Translations under genes and position numbers: made by a program
Shown: in pieces, positions 1 to 8,947 of the stretch
How positions within the stretch are numbered: position 1 is the stretch's first letter
Layout: each line of letters opens with the position of its first letter
Notes under the pieces: model-generated
Database searches by the model: none
Told to the model about the DNA's origin: nothing
Seen by the model: only the letters and a program-made list of their open reading frames with translations
From: a virus
Reading direction: 5' to 3' (one strand)
Virus record (IMG/VR): IMGVR_UViG_3300035180_001452
Location: 58,381 to 122,380 of that record
DNA: 64,000 nucleotides

Positions 1-14
1 TATTTATTCCTTAC

Positions 15-893
15 TTACCATAGAGTAACAGGAGTAGCTCCTCCTGTACCGTCATCTATTGGTGTTGCTAGAGGAGGAGGCCCCCATGCCCAAACATTAG
101 GGTTGGGTTGAGGAGACGAGGGGTATTGGGAAGGATCTGTATTTGATGTCACTCCAGGAGGCAGAGGAGTTTGCCCAGTCATACTAATAGCAGTATTAGT
201 AGGATCTAGAATAGGCACACTACTTTGTGAAGTGTTAGAAAAGTGACTACTATCTATTGGTTCCAAATCCTCTTTTTCTCTTCTCTTTGAGTCTATAGCT
301 CCTGTATCAGGCATAATATCAAGAGGTTGAAACGGTATTCTATCAACTGCCATATAGGAGTAGGTTTCCATAACAGAGATATTATCTAGAGAGTACGTTT
401 CTCCTTCATCTAAGATACTTACTCCCAATACCCCAGTATAAGACACTGTACCTGCTTCATTAACAAATGTAACGCTTACGTCAAATGGAGGAAGCTCGTC
501 TGGTAAGAACATCTCTAATGGCCTATTAGAGCTTCCTCTAGGATCAAGAGGCTTAGGATTTTTATCTCTGTCTTCAGTAGCCATTACCATTCTATGCCAT
601 ACAGTTCTATCAAACGAGGAGAATACCATAGTACCACCACAGGTTCTATGCCCTGCTGTAAATCCTCTAACTCTTATTTTACCTAGTGCTGTTACCGGGA
701 ACTTGTCTCTATGCGTAGAGATAGAGAGCATGTTTAGAGTGCCAAGAGTATAGCTTTTTCTTCCTGGAAGAACCACATAAGCGACTATATCTACTCCAGA
801 GAACACCTTAGCAGTAGAATAATCATCTTCTGCAACATATCTATCTAGCATCTTTTCGTTGCTTACAAACATGTACTTATTAGTTTCAGCCAT
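15..893 (-). CDS. Tail tube-like virion protein (paralog 2)
   Basis: This 292-aa protein is a diverged paralog of the product at 1815-2609. Both share an N-terminal SG-A/V-DIVAY segment, a beta-rich core with a T-V/M-FSSFDR/FTQFDK motif, and a C-terminal block (PPFDVSVTF, then VNEAG) ending near a PLD motif. The other copy lies directly after the tail sheath, where phage tail tube genes normally sit, so a tube or tube-like role is inferred for both. The last ~90 residues are Pro/Ser/Thr/Gly-rich and look like a flexible tail absent from the paralog. The gene ends near the window edge and follows the papain-like protease gene. Homology between the two copies is seen directly; the tube function is inference from position. 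Confidence 0.6.
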   Translation of the reverse strand: MAETNKYMFVSNEKMLDRYVAEDDYSTAKVFSGVDIVAYVVLPGRKSYTLGTLNMLSISTHRDKFPVTALGKIRVRGFTAGHRTCGGTMVFSSFDRTVWHRMVMATEDRDKNPKPLDPRGSSNRPLEMFLPDELPPFDVSVTFVNEAGTVSYTGVLGVSILDEGETYSLDNISVMETYSYMAVDRIPFQPLDIMPDTGAIDSKRREKEDLEPIDSSHFSNTSQSSVPILDPTNTAISMTGQTPLPPGVTSNTDPSQYPSSPQPNPNVWAWGPPPLATPIDDGTGGATPVTLW

Positions 894-933
894 CTTATTC
901 TTCCAACGAAGCCGTGCTTCTCATTATAAGATA

Positions 934-1713
934 TTAGCCCTTAGTTGCTTCGACCTGTCTAATGGTCCAGAAGTCAGAGCATAGATCCGGGCTGGTTATG
1001 TAGGCATAGGGCATCATGAAGTACCCTGCCAGTCCCCACTTTGCACCCCAAGAATTTCTAACGATAAACATTTTCTTACTATCATCATATCCAACAGCCA
1101 TAACCGCATGCCCGCCAACAAGGCCTTCGGTTGGGCCAGGCATTGGTAAGATACCGGTCTTAGCAACAGCATCAGACTCAAAGCTTTCGTATACTGACAT
1201 TCCAAAAACAAATGGGTATCCTTCTACAAGACATGACTTTAGATGATCTAAATCCTGTACTATAGATAGATACTTAATAACAAGATGCTTTAAGCCGTCT
1301 GTATATGCAGATTTGGTAGGCTTTCTTGCAAACTTCTGAATATCATAAGGCATAAACTTTTCGTGGCATGCTCCCTTTGAAGCCATAGCCTTCATTGTAT
1401 CTCTAAGGCTTGCACCACTATCTTGTGAGGCTGTATTCTCTAATACTCGAGTATTGTAATATACGAATAGTCTGGAGGGCAGATAATCCCCAAGACTAGA
1501 TTTATCCTGTACAAATTCGTATAATGCACTACCAGCGTTAGCTGTACAGCTCCCAAGGTCTCCCTGGTCATATACAGGAGGACACACAGGTCTAAGATCA
1601 ACTACTCCCGGTAGTGTTTTCTTAGGCGCTGCATCTTTTAATGGGAAATACTTAAAGTCACGATGGTCTGGTAAATCTGGCGTCCATCCATAGCGAGCTA
1701 TTTTACGAACCAT
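934..1713 (-). CDS. Papain-like (C1A) cysteine protease
   Basis: Reading from the ATG at 1713, which has a GGGAGGG ribosome site just upstream, gives 259 aa. An upstream in-frame ATG at 1740 lacks such a site. The papain catalytic set is present in order: Cys56 in DQGDLGSCTANA, His202 in GGHAVMAVGYD, and Asn220 in VRNSWGAKWG. There is no signal peptide or propeptide of the kind eukaryotic papains carry; the chain goes almost directly into the mature fold. The gene sits between two tail-tube-like genes in the virion block, so it may be a structural or particle-associated protease or an injected factor. Family assignment is firm; biological role is not known. Confidence 0.85.
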   Translation of the reverse strand: MVRKIARYGWTPDLPDHRDFKYFPLKDAAPKKTLPGVVDLRPVCPPVYDQGDLGSCTANAGSALYEFVQDKSSLGDYLPSRLFVYYNTRVLENTASQDSGASLRDTMKAMASKGACHEKFMPYDIQKFARKPTKSAYTDGLKHLVIKYLSIVQDLDHLKSCLVEGYPFVFGMSVYESFESDAVAKTGILPMPGPTEGLVGGHAVMAVGYDDSKKMFIVRNSWGAKWGLAGYFMMPYAYITSPDLCSDFWTIRQVEATKG

Positions 1714-1771
1714 TGCACCCTCCCGAAAAATACAGTACAAATTTAGGAATCATTTTATTATAGCATAAAAT

Positions 1772-1802
1772 AGGGGGAGAGCATTACCTGCCCTCCCCCT
1801 TT
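1772..1802 (-). terminator. Hairpin terminator after tube gene
   Basis: On the minus strand a GC-rich stem (AGGGGGAG with CTCCCCCT, small loop) follows the stop of the gene at 1815 and is followed by an ATTTTAT run. It likely ends transcription of the sheath-tube unit before the protease gene. Confidence 0.55.
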
Positions 1803-1814
1803 ATTACTTAAGTG

Positions 1815-2609
1815 TTAGGCGGGAATCCTATCTCCAGCAGAATCGTTCCAAGACGTATTAGGATCGTTTGGATTGAGAATACTATCAAGAGGACTTACCG
1901 CTCTTGCTACAAACGTAAATGCAGCTTCTGAGTTTAGATCGTCTAGAGTATACCCCCATCCTTCATTAACGAGCTGTACATTATGGATAGCAGTATATGC
2001 TACCTGTCCTAGCTCATTTACCATTGTTATGGTAACATCGAATGGAGGAACCTGGTCAGAGTATCTTACTCTTCGAGTAGCAACTAAGGCGTAGGTTTCA
2101 GCAAGCTCTCTAGCAATTGCATTATATATTCCTGCATCATCAGTTAGAGATACCCTTGTAGAATTTACATTGCCACCTGCTCCAAACTGAGAAGCTAGGC
2201 TCTGAACATTGACGGTCTGAGACTGTAGGTTATTTAGTTTTATATTATTAGGAATTTGAAAATAGTCTATGTCACCAATAAAGTTAACATTCTGGTCTAG
2301 TAACTTAGACATCTTCAAGATAGCATGCTTATCGAACTGAGTGAATACAAGGTTACCGGCTATAGCGCGCTTACCTTTAACAAAGGCCTTTGGGTTAGGA
2401 TCTCCCATTACAAAGACAGGCATTACCTCTCTAGTAATGGAAACCGTAATACCCTGTAAGCTAGCCACTCTCTTGTGCCCCATATAAGCAACAATGTCTG
2501 CACCAGAGAATGCACTAAACGTCTTCTCAGCCTCCTCAAAAGATTGCTTAGCTTTAGGATTGTTCTGAATGGTATTATAAATTGAGCCACCAGCTCCGAT
2601 CTGTCCCAT
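1815..2609 (-). CDS. Probable tail tube protein (paralog 1)
   Basis: This 264-aa protein is encoded 13 nt downstream of the tail sheath gene, the classic place for a myovirus tail tube gene. It is beta-rich with a helical insertion around residues 100-165. Landmarks shared with the protein at 15-893 are SGADIVAY near residue 35, GNLVFTQFDK, and VPPFDVTITMVNELG. An ATG with an AAAGGAGAT ribosome site gives the start. A terminator-like hairpin follows. The role as inner tube is inferred from order and from the paralog relation. Confidence 0.65.
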   Translation of the reverse strand: MGQIGAGGSIYNTIQNNPKAKQSFEEAEKTFSAFSGADIVAYMGHKRVASLQGITVSITREVMPVFVMGDPNPKAFVKGKRAIAGNLVFTQFDKHAILKMSKLLDQNVNFIGDIDYFQIPNNIKLNNLQSQTVNVQSLASQFGAGGNVNSTRVSLTDDAGIYNAIARELAETYALVATRRVRYSDQVPPFDVTITMVNELGQVAYTAIHNVQLVNEGWGYTLDDLNSEAAFTFVARAVSPLDSILNPNDPNTSWNDSAGDRIPA

Positions 2610-2622
2610 ATTTTATCTCCTT

Positions 2623-4317
2623 TTAAGCCGTTATGTTAACAACGACCTTTACGTACTTAATCTGAAGAGCCGGTCTTAAGAACAGAGTAACTGTAATCTG
2701 TCCTAGAAGAGTTTCTACTGGGTCGGAACTAATAGAGAACTTAAAGCCATTCCCGTCTCCTCCAAGCAGAGCTCCTGCATCAACTAGTCTTTGTAAGGCA
2801 GAGCCTAGCTGAGTACGCATAGCCGTTCTCGCTTCAATACTGTTAGGCTCTCCAATGAATGGATACATAACAGCCTTAGTCATAACAGCAGCAAGATTAG
2901 CGATTCTGAGAACCTGTAGAGTTCTAAAGTCAGAGGTTCTTGCAGAACAGGTATTATCTGCTACGACAACAGGTCTGTTAACAACATTATTTGTCTTAAA
3001 TGTTACATAAGCAGCCTGTCCATAGTCACCTGTAGAATCGTCTCTACCAATACCCTGGTTAAGTAGCTCATGAATGGTCTTTGTAAAGTTACCATTAAGA
3101 AGCTTAACTGTACCTAAGGCCTTATTAGTTGTAGCAGACTGAGAAGGAAGATTTGTTATCATTCCTGCGTATACTGCGGCACCATTTTCAATATAGTACC
3201 CAATCTCTTTCTGGGTAAGAATTAAATCAGGCCCCGCAACAACACTAATAAATCTACCAATATCTACAGGTGCGGTCTCGTCTGGATCATTATAGTAAAA
3301 TCCCTGATTCATAAAGTACCCGAACTTAAGCTGCTTAGAGTTAGCATCATAGTACCCAGACGTAGTGCTTAGTAGAGAAGCCTGTGCATAAGCAGCTAAG
3401 TCAGCAGGGCTCTTAAGACCAGTTGGTCGTAGTCCTATAACACCGTGGCATGGACTAGTTTCCTTGCTTACTGTGTATAGGAACTTAGCAAAGTCCTGTG
3501 CTACAGTAGTAGTAGTATTTCCTTGGACAGCCTCATCATCCGCATAAATACCTACTAATACTGCTACATCAAACTCAGTAGTAGCGAGGGTATCAAACGT
3601 ACCAAATGGCTGTGTTAGAAGCGTATAGTATCCGTTCTTGCTAGATGCAAAGTCTTCACCAGCAGCAGAGGTACCGTTTGTTCCAGCTACAGTGCCAGAT
3701 AGCGCAACTGTACCAGACTTAATACTACTAGCTGGGCTAGTTACATTAGCTGCAGGTATAGTCATTACGATACTTCTGTTTCTATTATCATTGTTGATAG
3801 TAGATACAACATCTCCTAGAGTTTTAGTTGTATCAAATGCCCAGGAGATAGTACCTCCCTTGCTAGTAGGCTGATTAAGAGTAATTGTACATCCAGTAGC
3901 GCCTGTGGTAGCAACAGCAGTAACCGAGTTATATACTCGACCTGGGTTAGCAGCAATAATATTAATTACAGTCTGCCAAGCTCCAGTAACCTGAGCTGTT
4001 TTACCTCCGACTCTAACACAAATGATATTACCACCACCACCCTGTAAAGCCTCATTTACTGCTTTAGTAAGGTTGTTATCCGCATATGCACCATCTGCGG
4101 TTCCCGTCTGGGGATTGATATAATCACCAGTATAGGTTAGTGGACCAAAAATGTCCTCAGCGTCCGAAAGATTTCTAATGAATATTGGCGAGTTAACAGG
4201 ACCATCAAGAGCATTACCAATAATCAGTAGCCTTTCAGTAACAGGAATCATAACAGCAGGAACTAGCCCACCATCCCTATAAGTAAAGATAACCCCCGGT
4301 AGTTTTTGATTTGCCAT
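2623..4317 (-). CDS. Tail sheath protein
   Basis: This 564-aa protein has the typical contractile-sheath layout. It opens with LPGVIFTYRD, followed by the N-terminal fold segment LLIIGNALDGP, then an asparagine/threonine-rich inserted domain (about residues 100-230), and a conserved C-terminal domain ending in ITVTLFLRPALQIKYVKVVV, which in known sheaths forms the subunit handshake. Its length fits T4-like and other myovirus sheaths. It would polymerise around the tail tube and contract during infection. It heads the sheath-tube pair and has an AGGAAATA ribosome site. Sheath identity is strong from fold-specific motifs and from the linked tube gene. Confidence 0.88.
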   Translation of the reverse strand: MANQKLPGVIFTYRDGGLVPAVMIPVTERLLIIGNALDGPVNSPIFIRNLSDAEDIFGPLTYTGDYINPQTGTADGAYADNNLTKAVNEALQGGGGNIICVRVGGKTAQVTGAWQTVINIIAANPGRVYNSVTAVATTGATGCTITLNQPTSKGGTISWAFDTTKTLGDVVSTINNDNRNRSIVMTIPAANVTSPASSIKSGTVALSGTVAGTNGTSAAGEDFASSKNGYYTLLTQPFGTFDTLATTEFDVAVLVGIYADDEAVQGNTTTTVAQDFAKFLYTVSKETSPCHGVIGLRPTGLKSPADLAAYAQASLLSTTSGYYDANSKQLKFGYFMNQGFYYNDPDETAPVDIGRFISVVAGPDLILTQKEIGYYIENGAAVYAGMITNLPSQSATTNKALGTVKLLNGNFTKTIHELLNQGIGRDDSTGDYGQAAYVTFKTNNVVNRPVVVADNTCSARTSDFRTLQVLRIANLAAVMTKAVMYPFIGEPNSIEARTAMRTQLGSALQRLVDAGALLGGDGNGFKFSISSDPVETLLGQITVTLFLRPALQIKYVKVVVNITA

Positions 4318-4350
4318 AACTATTTCCTCCAGTCAGTTGAAGGTAGTCCT

Positions 4351-5265
4351 TTATGTAGGACTAGTCTTTGTAGCAGGAAACTTGAGTCCTATATCTCTAT
4401 AGAAGTAAGTCACATAATACACCTCTCCAGGTAGTGGATGTTTTCCTCGTGGCAGCCATTCTATATACGAGGCACCATCCGGTATAGATAGAGTAATCTT
4501 AAAATCAACCCCTTCTAAGTATTGAGTACCGGAAGATGATATACTACTGTACTCAAGTTTGTACTCTTTGGTAATAGACCATACACTAGATATCCAGTTC
4601 TTAGCCAGTCTATCTTTAGTAAGAACATCGCTTCTAACTACTGACTCGTTCTCAACCATATGGTTTGCTTCTATCCCAAGTTGTGTCCATATGGACTGGA
4701 TAATTGGTACGGACTTAACGAATTTCCTCTCAAGAATACATCTAAAGCGTAGAGTTCTTTTGTATATTTCTTGAGATACAGCTCTTTCTAGCTCTTTATC
4801 TACTAGCTGCTCATCAAATATCCATTCACTTACTCCTAGCTCTCTTAGTATAGGAGTTATGTGAAACATGAGTTCATCGAACTCTTCAGTTAGATCATTA
4901 GTAGACTCGTTATCTATATCATAAATATCGAACTGATATATTATTGTCATCCACTGAGCGTATTGATCATAAGTTATAGTAGGATCTTCTTCGTCTGGAA
5001 CAGTTCCTCTTAGCCTAGGCTTATTGATTTCTAGACCATCTCTACCAGGAACTCTTCTATATATACTCCATACTATAGTAGGCGTACCTACATTTTCTCG
5101 TGGGTGGGATTGTGTGAATACAACTCCCTTATCTGCCCAGTTAGCTTCTATTAGGTCCCATATAGCTATAGGTAGACTATATGGAGTTAGCGGTAAATGC
5201 TTATTAAGGTCAAAGTGCAGTTCTACATTGGCCGATGAACTTAATATATTGGTTATATTAGGCAT
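4351..5265 (-). CDS. Virion-associated protein, unknown
   Basis: This 304-aa protein lies between two sheath-fold genes and overlaps the upstream one by 8 nt, so the two are probably co-translated. The N-terminal half has a segment with WDLIEANW and a beta stretch resembling tail-completion or neck proteins. The central part is helical and acidic (DIDNESTNDLTEEFDELM). The C-terminus is beta-rich (GVDFKITL, then GEVYYVTYFYRD). I do not recognise the family. From its place next to the sheath a tail terminator, neck or sheath-initiator role is possible, but that is inference only. Confidence 0.6.
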   Translation of the reverse strand: MPNITNILSSSANVELHFDLNKHLPLTPYSLPIAIWDLIEANWADKGVVFTQSHPRENVGTPTIVWSIYRRVPGRDGLEINKPRLRGTVPDEEDPTITYDQYAQWMTIIYQFDIYDIDNESTNDLTEEFDELMFHITPILRELGVSEWIFDEQLVDKELERAVSQEIYKRTLRFRCILERKFVKSVPIIQSIWTQLGIEANHMVENESVVRSDVLTKDRLAKNWISSVWSITKEYKLEYSSISSSGTQYLEGVDFKITLSIPDGASYIEWLPRGKHPLPGEVYYVTYFYRDIGLKFPATKTSPT

Positions 5266-6709
5266 TCTCTGGCCTCCTGCTTATTAAGTTCATCTGTATG
5301 TATTGAGTTTCGCCATATACTATAACATACACAGTTATAATTATATAGTAAGTCCCTATCTCGCATGTATATTGTATATCTCTAACATTGTCTAAATCTT
5401 CTAGAGCTTCACCAGTGATATCATATACTCTATCAGGCAGTATTCCCTGCTCCCCTATAATGTACTCAAAAGCTGATCCTATTCTATTAGCTATATCTAT
5501 TTTTACTTTAGTTATTAGAGGATTCTCTCCATTAGTTGGACAGCTTCTCCATGGAGAAAGATTACTAATAATGTACTTATTAAATACACAGTACTTATTC
5601 CCAAGAGAGTGCAGCTGATCAGTACTCCATATAGGAGATATGTCATATAGAGAAGTACTCTTGTTAGTTGGAGCAGAAGTATTTGCTAGCCATAGCCCAG
5701 CAAATACATAGGATAATGGTATCCATGCTGGATTAACTGGACTTGCTATATCTGCCCCCCAACCTGGAACATAAAATAGCTTATTACTATTAAACGGTAG
5801 CGAGTTTAAGAATGCCTCTAGGTCTTCAGCAGAAGCACCTCTTAGTGACCATGGAGCGGATGCTATCAAACATGCTGGACCAGCATACTCTCCCTGTGAT
5901 TCTATAAATCCTAGCGCAGAATTAACTACTTCAGAAGGAGGACTACCAGCAATTACTATCATTCCTACGCTATCTAGATCCATGGAGTCTAAAGCGTTAC
6001 ATACACTCCAAGAATTTACTGTACCATTAGCCCCACCACTAGTAGCATAAGTACCACTAGGAATAGCAGGATTAAATACAGAGTAGGCCATTAGAGGATG
6101 CTTATTAGTATAGTGATCTTTATTAATCTGGTCCACTAAAAGATTAGCTGGCTGATGTATATCATACGATATACCGGAGGGCGGTGCGTAGTCAGAGGTA
6201 TAGACTATTGTGAGAGTATCATTATCAACTATTACAGGGATGTCGTTGTACTTTTCTCCTGAGTACTCTGCTTCTAGCTTTAGCCCCCCAATGATAACAT
6301 TCGCTTTAGTACCTGGCACTCTATATAGATAGGGCATATCTGCCCCTTGGTTTAAGACTGTGTGCATTGCCAGTACGATATTGTCATCGTTAGGTACTCT
6401 TACATAGCTAAATATATAGCTACCGCTAGCTCCAGGCTGACCAAACGTAACATAGGTACCAGAGGCTTGCACTCTTAACATGTATAGAGGATCTCTATAT
6501 ATCCTACTACCTACCTTCTTATATACATCAATTAGTCCGCCCCATATAGGATATTTTGTAGAGGCTGATGCTTGATCAGACTGAAGAGTATAGTACTCTG
6601 TTTGCTTCCAACCAAAAACTGTTTCTGCGTCATTAGGGGTTTCTGGTAGAAACAGAGTACCATCTGGTCCATCGTCTGCGGTACCAATTATTACGAGAGG
6701 AACAAACAT
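5258..6709 (-). CDS. Second tail sheath-like protein
   Basis: This 483-aa protein begins with PLVIIGTADDGP, then a TPNDAETVFG segment. The same order is found in the main sheath (LLIIGNALDGP, then LSDAEDIFG). The C-terminal part has the sheath-type strands TYYIIITVYVIVYGETQ. It is therefore a diverged sheath paralog. Such minor sheath-fold proteins can cap or initiate the sheath or sit at the collar or baseplate, but which applies here is not visible. It lies upstream of the 304-aa gene (overlap 8 nt) and downstream of a probable connector gene. Confidence 0.7.
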   Translation of the reverse strand: MFVPLVIIGTADDGPDGTLFLPETPNDAETVFGWKQTEYYTLQSDQASASTKYPIWGGLIDVYKKVGSRIYRDPLYMLRVQASGTYVTFGQPGASGSYIFSYVRVPNDDNIVLAMHTVLNQGADMPYLYRVPGTKANVIIGGLKLEAEYSGEKYNDIPVIVDNDTLTIVYTSDYAPPSGISYDIHQPANLLVDQINKDHYTNKHPLMAYSVFNPAIPSGTYATSGGANGTVNSWSVCNALDSMDLDSVGMIVIAGSPPSEVVNSALGFIESQGEYAGPACLIASAPWSLRGASAEDLEAFLNSLPFNSNKLFYVPGWGADIASPVNPAWIPLSYVFAGLWLANTSAPTNKSTSLYDISPIWSTDQLHSLGNKYCVFNKYIISNLSPWRSCPTNGENPLITKVKIDIANRIGSAFEYIIGEQGILPDRVYDITGEALEDLDNVRDIQYTCEIGTYYIIITVYVIVYGETQYIQMNLISRRPENA

Positions 6710-6738
6710 TATTTAACTTCTCTCTTTAGCGGTATATT

Positions 6739-7323
6739 CTATATAACCTTTTTAGAAACCCAAACGTCACCAAGGTCTTTAAGCCATTTCTCTTGATCGC
6801 CTATTGTAAAGTTATAGGTATCGCAGCCACAACCAAAGAACGTAACTTCATCTTCTCTAAATGCTATTGGCTCATCTATCTGGAATGCGTTAACTATGGA
6901 TATTGGCTTTCCATATAGCTCTACATCTCTCCAGTCTACATCCCACTCTACTTCTAGATAAAGATCCTTGCTTTTTGGGTAGTAGTATCTAGGGGTATAT
7001 ATAATAGTTTTGAACTTAGCTAGATAGCCGAACTCTTCCATAGGAGATTGTGCATCTGATGCTCTTACTACTCTTCTAACTGCATGCTTTTCATACTGTA
7101 CTTTGTATCCCATACCGAAGGTAGCTGGGTCATCAGTATCAGGAGACATGCTATGAGGATCATACGAAGTAGAGCTAGGGTATCTAGGGTCCCTTCTTAC
7201 ATAGACCATCCAGTTTGGTCTTTTATCAATAAACTTATTAAACCCTGTGCGTAATGAAGTAGAGTCGTTTAGATTAAAAATATTATTCTTAGTATAGGAG
7301 GTTAGATTGAATATATCGCTCAT
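6739..7323 (-). CDS. Structural protein, unknown
   Basis: This 194-aa protein has many aromatic residues and beta segments (KFKTIIYTPRYYYP, then LYLEVEWDVDW). Its ATG overlaps the stop of the upstream Ig-like gene by one base, showing tight coupling. No signal peptide or membrane helix is visible. It is encoded between capsid and tail genes, where head-tail connector or neck components are usual. No family recognised. Confidence 0.6.
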   Translation of the reverse strand: MSDIFNLTSYTKNNIFNLNDSTSLRTGFNKFIDKRPNWMVYVRRDPRYPSSTSYDPHSMSPDTDDPATFGMGYKVQYEKHAVRRVVRASDAQSPMEEFGYLAKFKTIIYTPRYYYPKSKDLYLEVEWDVDWRDVELYGKPISIVNAFQIDEPIAFREDEVTFFGCGCDTYNFTIGDQEKWLKDLGDVWVSKKVI

Positions 7324-8882
7324 TAAATATTATCCCTCCTAAAGGAGTTCCAAGAGTAGTCAGTTGACTTCTGCCAGACCGGCCATCTCTCAGACTTTCT
7401 AGTAGAACGAACTCTAGCTCTATGCCTGGAGAATTCAGATATCCACTGTAGAGCCATTTGTTTCTGTCTTTTTATTTCATCCTCAAGGCTTCTTAGCAGA
7501 TTAACACCATGCTGCTCTTGGTAGTCTCCCAGCCTTTTCATGCTATCAGCAGTATCGAGTAGTTCGTAGTACTTCATAGTAAGAAGTCTGACAGCCGTCT
7601 CACACTCGACCCATCGCTCCATAGCATAGCTTAGTAGGAAGGTTTGAGCTCTTACTTGTTCTTCAGTAGGTCCCCCAATCAGTGGGTTATAGTAAAGAAT
7701 CCAATGTCTATTAACATCCAGGGATACTCTAAATATTTGGAAGTTTAGAATATCGTCCGGTATACCAATTAGAAACTGTCCAAAGTTAGCTCTTAGTACA
7801 TTAGACCCCATATATAGTGGAGAGTATCTGGAAGTAAAGTATCTTGTTACAGTTTCTTGTAAGTAATTACCTGAGTAATCACCAACACCTGTAGTTATAT
7901 ATAAGGTATATCTGCTATTTACAATAATAGGATCTTCAGGGTATATGTATAAAGTTCTTCCAGTAACCGAAAGGTTCAGAGTTACTCTAAACTTATCTGA
8001 AGTAGGCCAACCGTCAACTGATTCTCTGGTCATATAGACTGTATCTGGCGTAACAGTACTTGGATCTATATCCCCGGAGAGTATGAACACCATAGACGGG
8101 AAGTCTAGTTGGTTACTTAAACCATTTTCAAACCCAGAAGTAGCGTCTACTTGAAACGTAACAGCATCTGGATATGTCTGTCTAGTAGAAGGACTGGGTT
8201 GAAGGAACGTTCCATAGTACCATACGAATGGGTCAGACCACTGCCCAACAGAACTACCAGCACTAGTTATAAACTCGCCACGAACTCTCCAGAAATAATG
8301 CTTACTAGGAGTTAGTGATACGCCAGGCATTGCACTACTATCTGTAGTTAAAGTAGACCACCCATTAGAAGCTACAGATTTAAAGGCTATTGTATCATCT
8401 AGCTCTACTCTATAGAAGATAGTCCCGGTAGAACCGCTTGTTGATACAGATATTGGATTCCATATAAAAGGACCAACACTAGAGGTAGAAGTAAAATTAG
8501 CAGGCTCAAGTAGTTCAACTTGTGGAACGTCAGTTTGAGATACTGTAAATACAAAGCTTCTATTAGCTGAAGCTTCTCTTCCTTCTACAGATTGTATGGT
8601 CTTGAGAACTGTAACTTGATAGGTGCTGCCTGGATTTAGATCTTGTGCGGGCTCGAACTCAAGTATTTTTTGAGAGTAGTTTATAAACTTTACGCCTATA
8701 GTACTATCAGACGATTCTTCAACAAGTATTATCTGTTGGTTTAGCTTTTCATCGGAGTTTATCAGATCTACTAGAAGCTCTATATTAAACCTAATAATTA
8801 TACTAGGTCTTACACTAACAAATGGTGTAAGTATATTAGGTTCAAAGCTTATAGGAGATGGGAAGAAATCGTTTAGTCTCAC
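7323..8882 (-). CDS. Ig-like/fibronectin-domain virion protein
   Basis: This 519-aa protein contains repeated bacterial Ig-like modules. An N-terminal module (about residues 25-110) has the LNPGSTYQVTVLKT and SFVFTVS strands of the Big_5/SbsA type. A fibronectin-like module with the HYFWRVRGEF strand follows at about 125-225, and then another Big_5-like module (ITTGVGDYSGNYL near residue 330). The last ~110 residues are charged and helical. Ig-like folds are common on phage capsids, necks and tail fibres, where they bind carbohydrates or stabilise the surface. It follows the major capsid gene after a hairpin terminator. Confidence 0.65.
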   Translation of the reverse strand: MRLNDFFPSPISFEPNILTPFVSVRPSIIIRFNIELLVDLINSDEKLNQQIILVEESSDSTIGVKFINYSQKILEFEPAQDLNPGSTYQVTVLKTIQSVEGREASANRSFVFTVSQTDVPQVELLEPANFTSTSSVGPFIWNPISVSTSGSTGTIFYRVELDDTIAFKSVASNGWSTLTTDSSAMPGVSLTPSKHYFWRVRGEFITSAGSSVGQWSDPFVWYYGTFLQPSPSTRQTYPDAVTFQVDATSGFENGLSNQLDFPSMVFILSGDIDPSTVTPDTVYMTRESVDGWPTSDKFRVTLNLSVTGRTLYIYPEDPIIVNSRYTLYITTGVGDYSGNYLQETVTRYFTSRYSPLYMGSNVLRANFGQFLIGIPDDILNFQIFRVSLDVNRHWILYYNPLIGGPTEEQVRAQTFLLSYAMERWVECETAVRLLTMKYYELLDTADSMKRLGDYQEQHGVNLLRSLEDEIKRQKQMALQWISEFSRHRARVRSTRKSERWPVWQKSTDYSWNSFRRDNI

Positions 8883-8910
8883 GGTATACTCCGAGTACTC
8901 CGATAGTATG

Positions 8911-8940
8911 TAGGGGGCCTACTGGCCCGTAGGCCCCCTA
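8911..8940 (-). terminator. Terminator hairpin after capsid gene
   Basis: A perfect inverted repeat, TAGGGGGCCTAC paired with GTAGGCCCCCTA around a short loop, lies directly after the capsid gene stop. There is no long T run. It probably terminates or stabilises the capsid mRNA end. Confidence 0.6.
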
Positions 8941-8947
8941 TAAGGAC

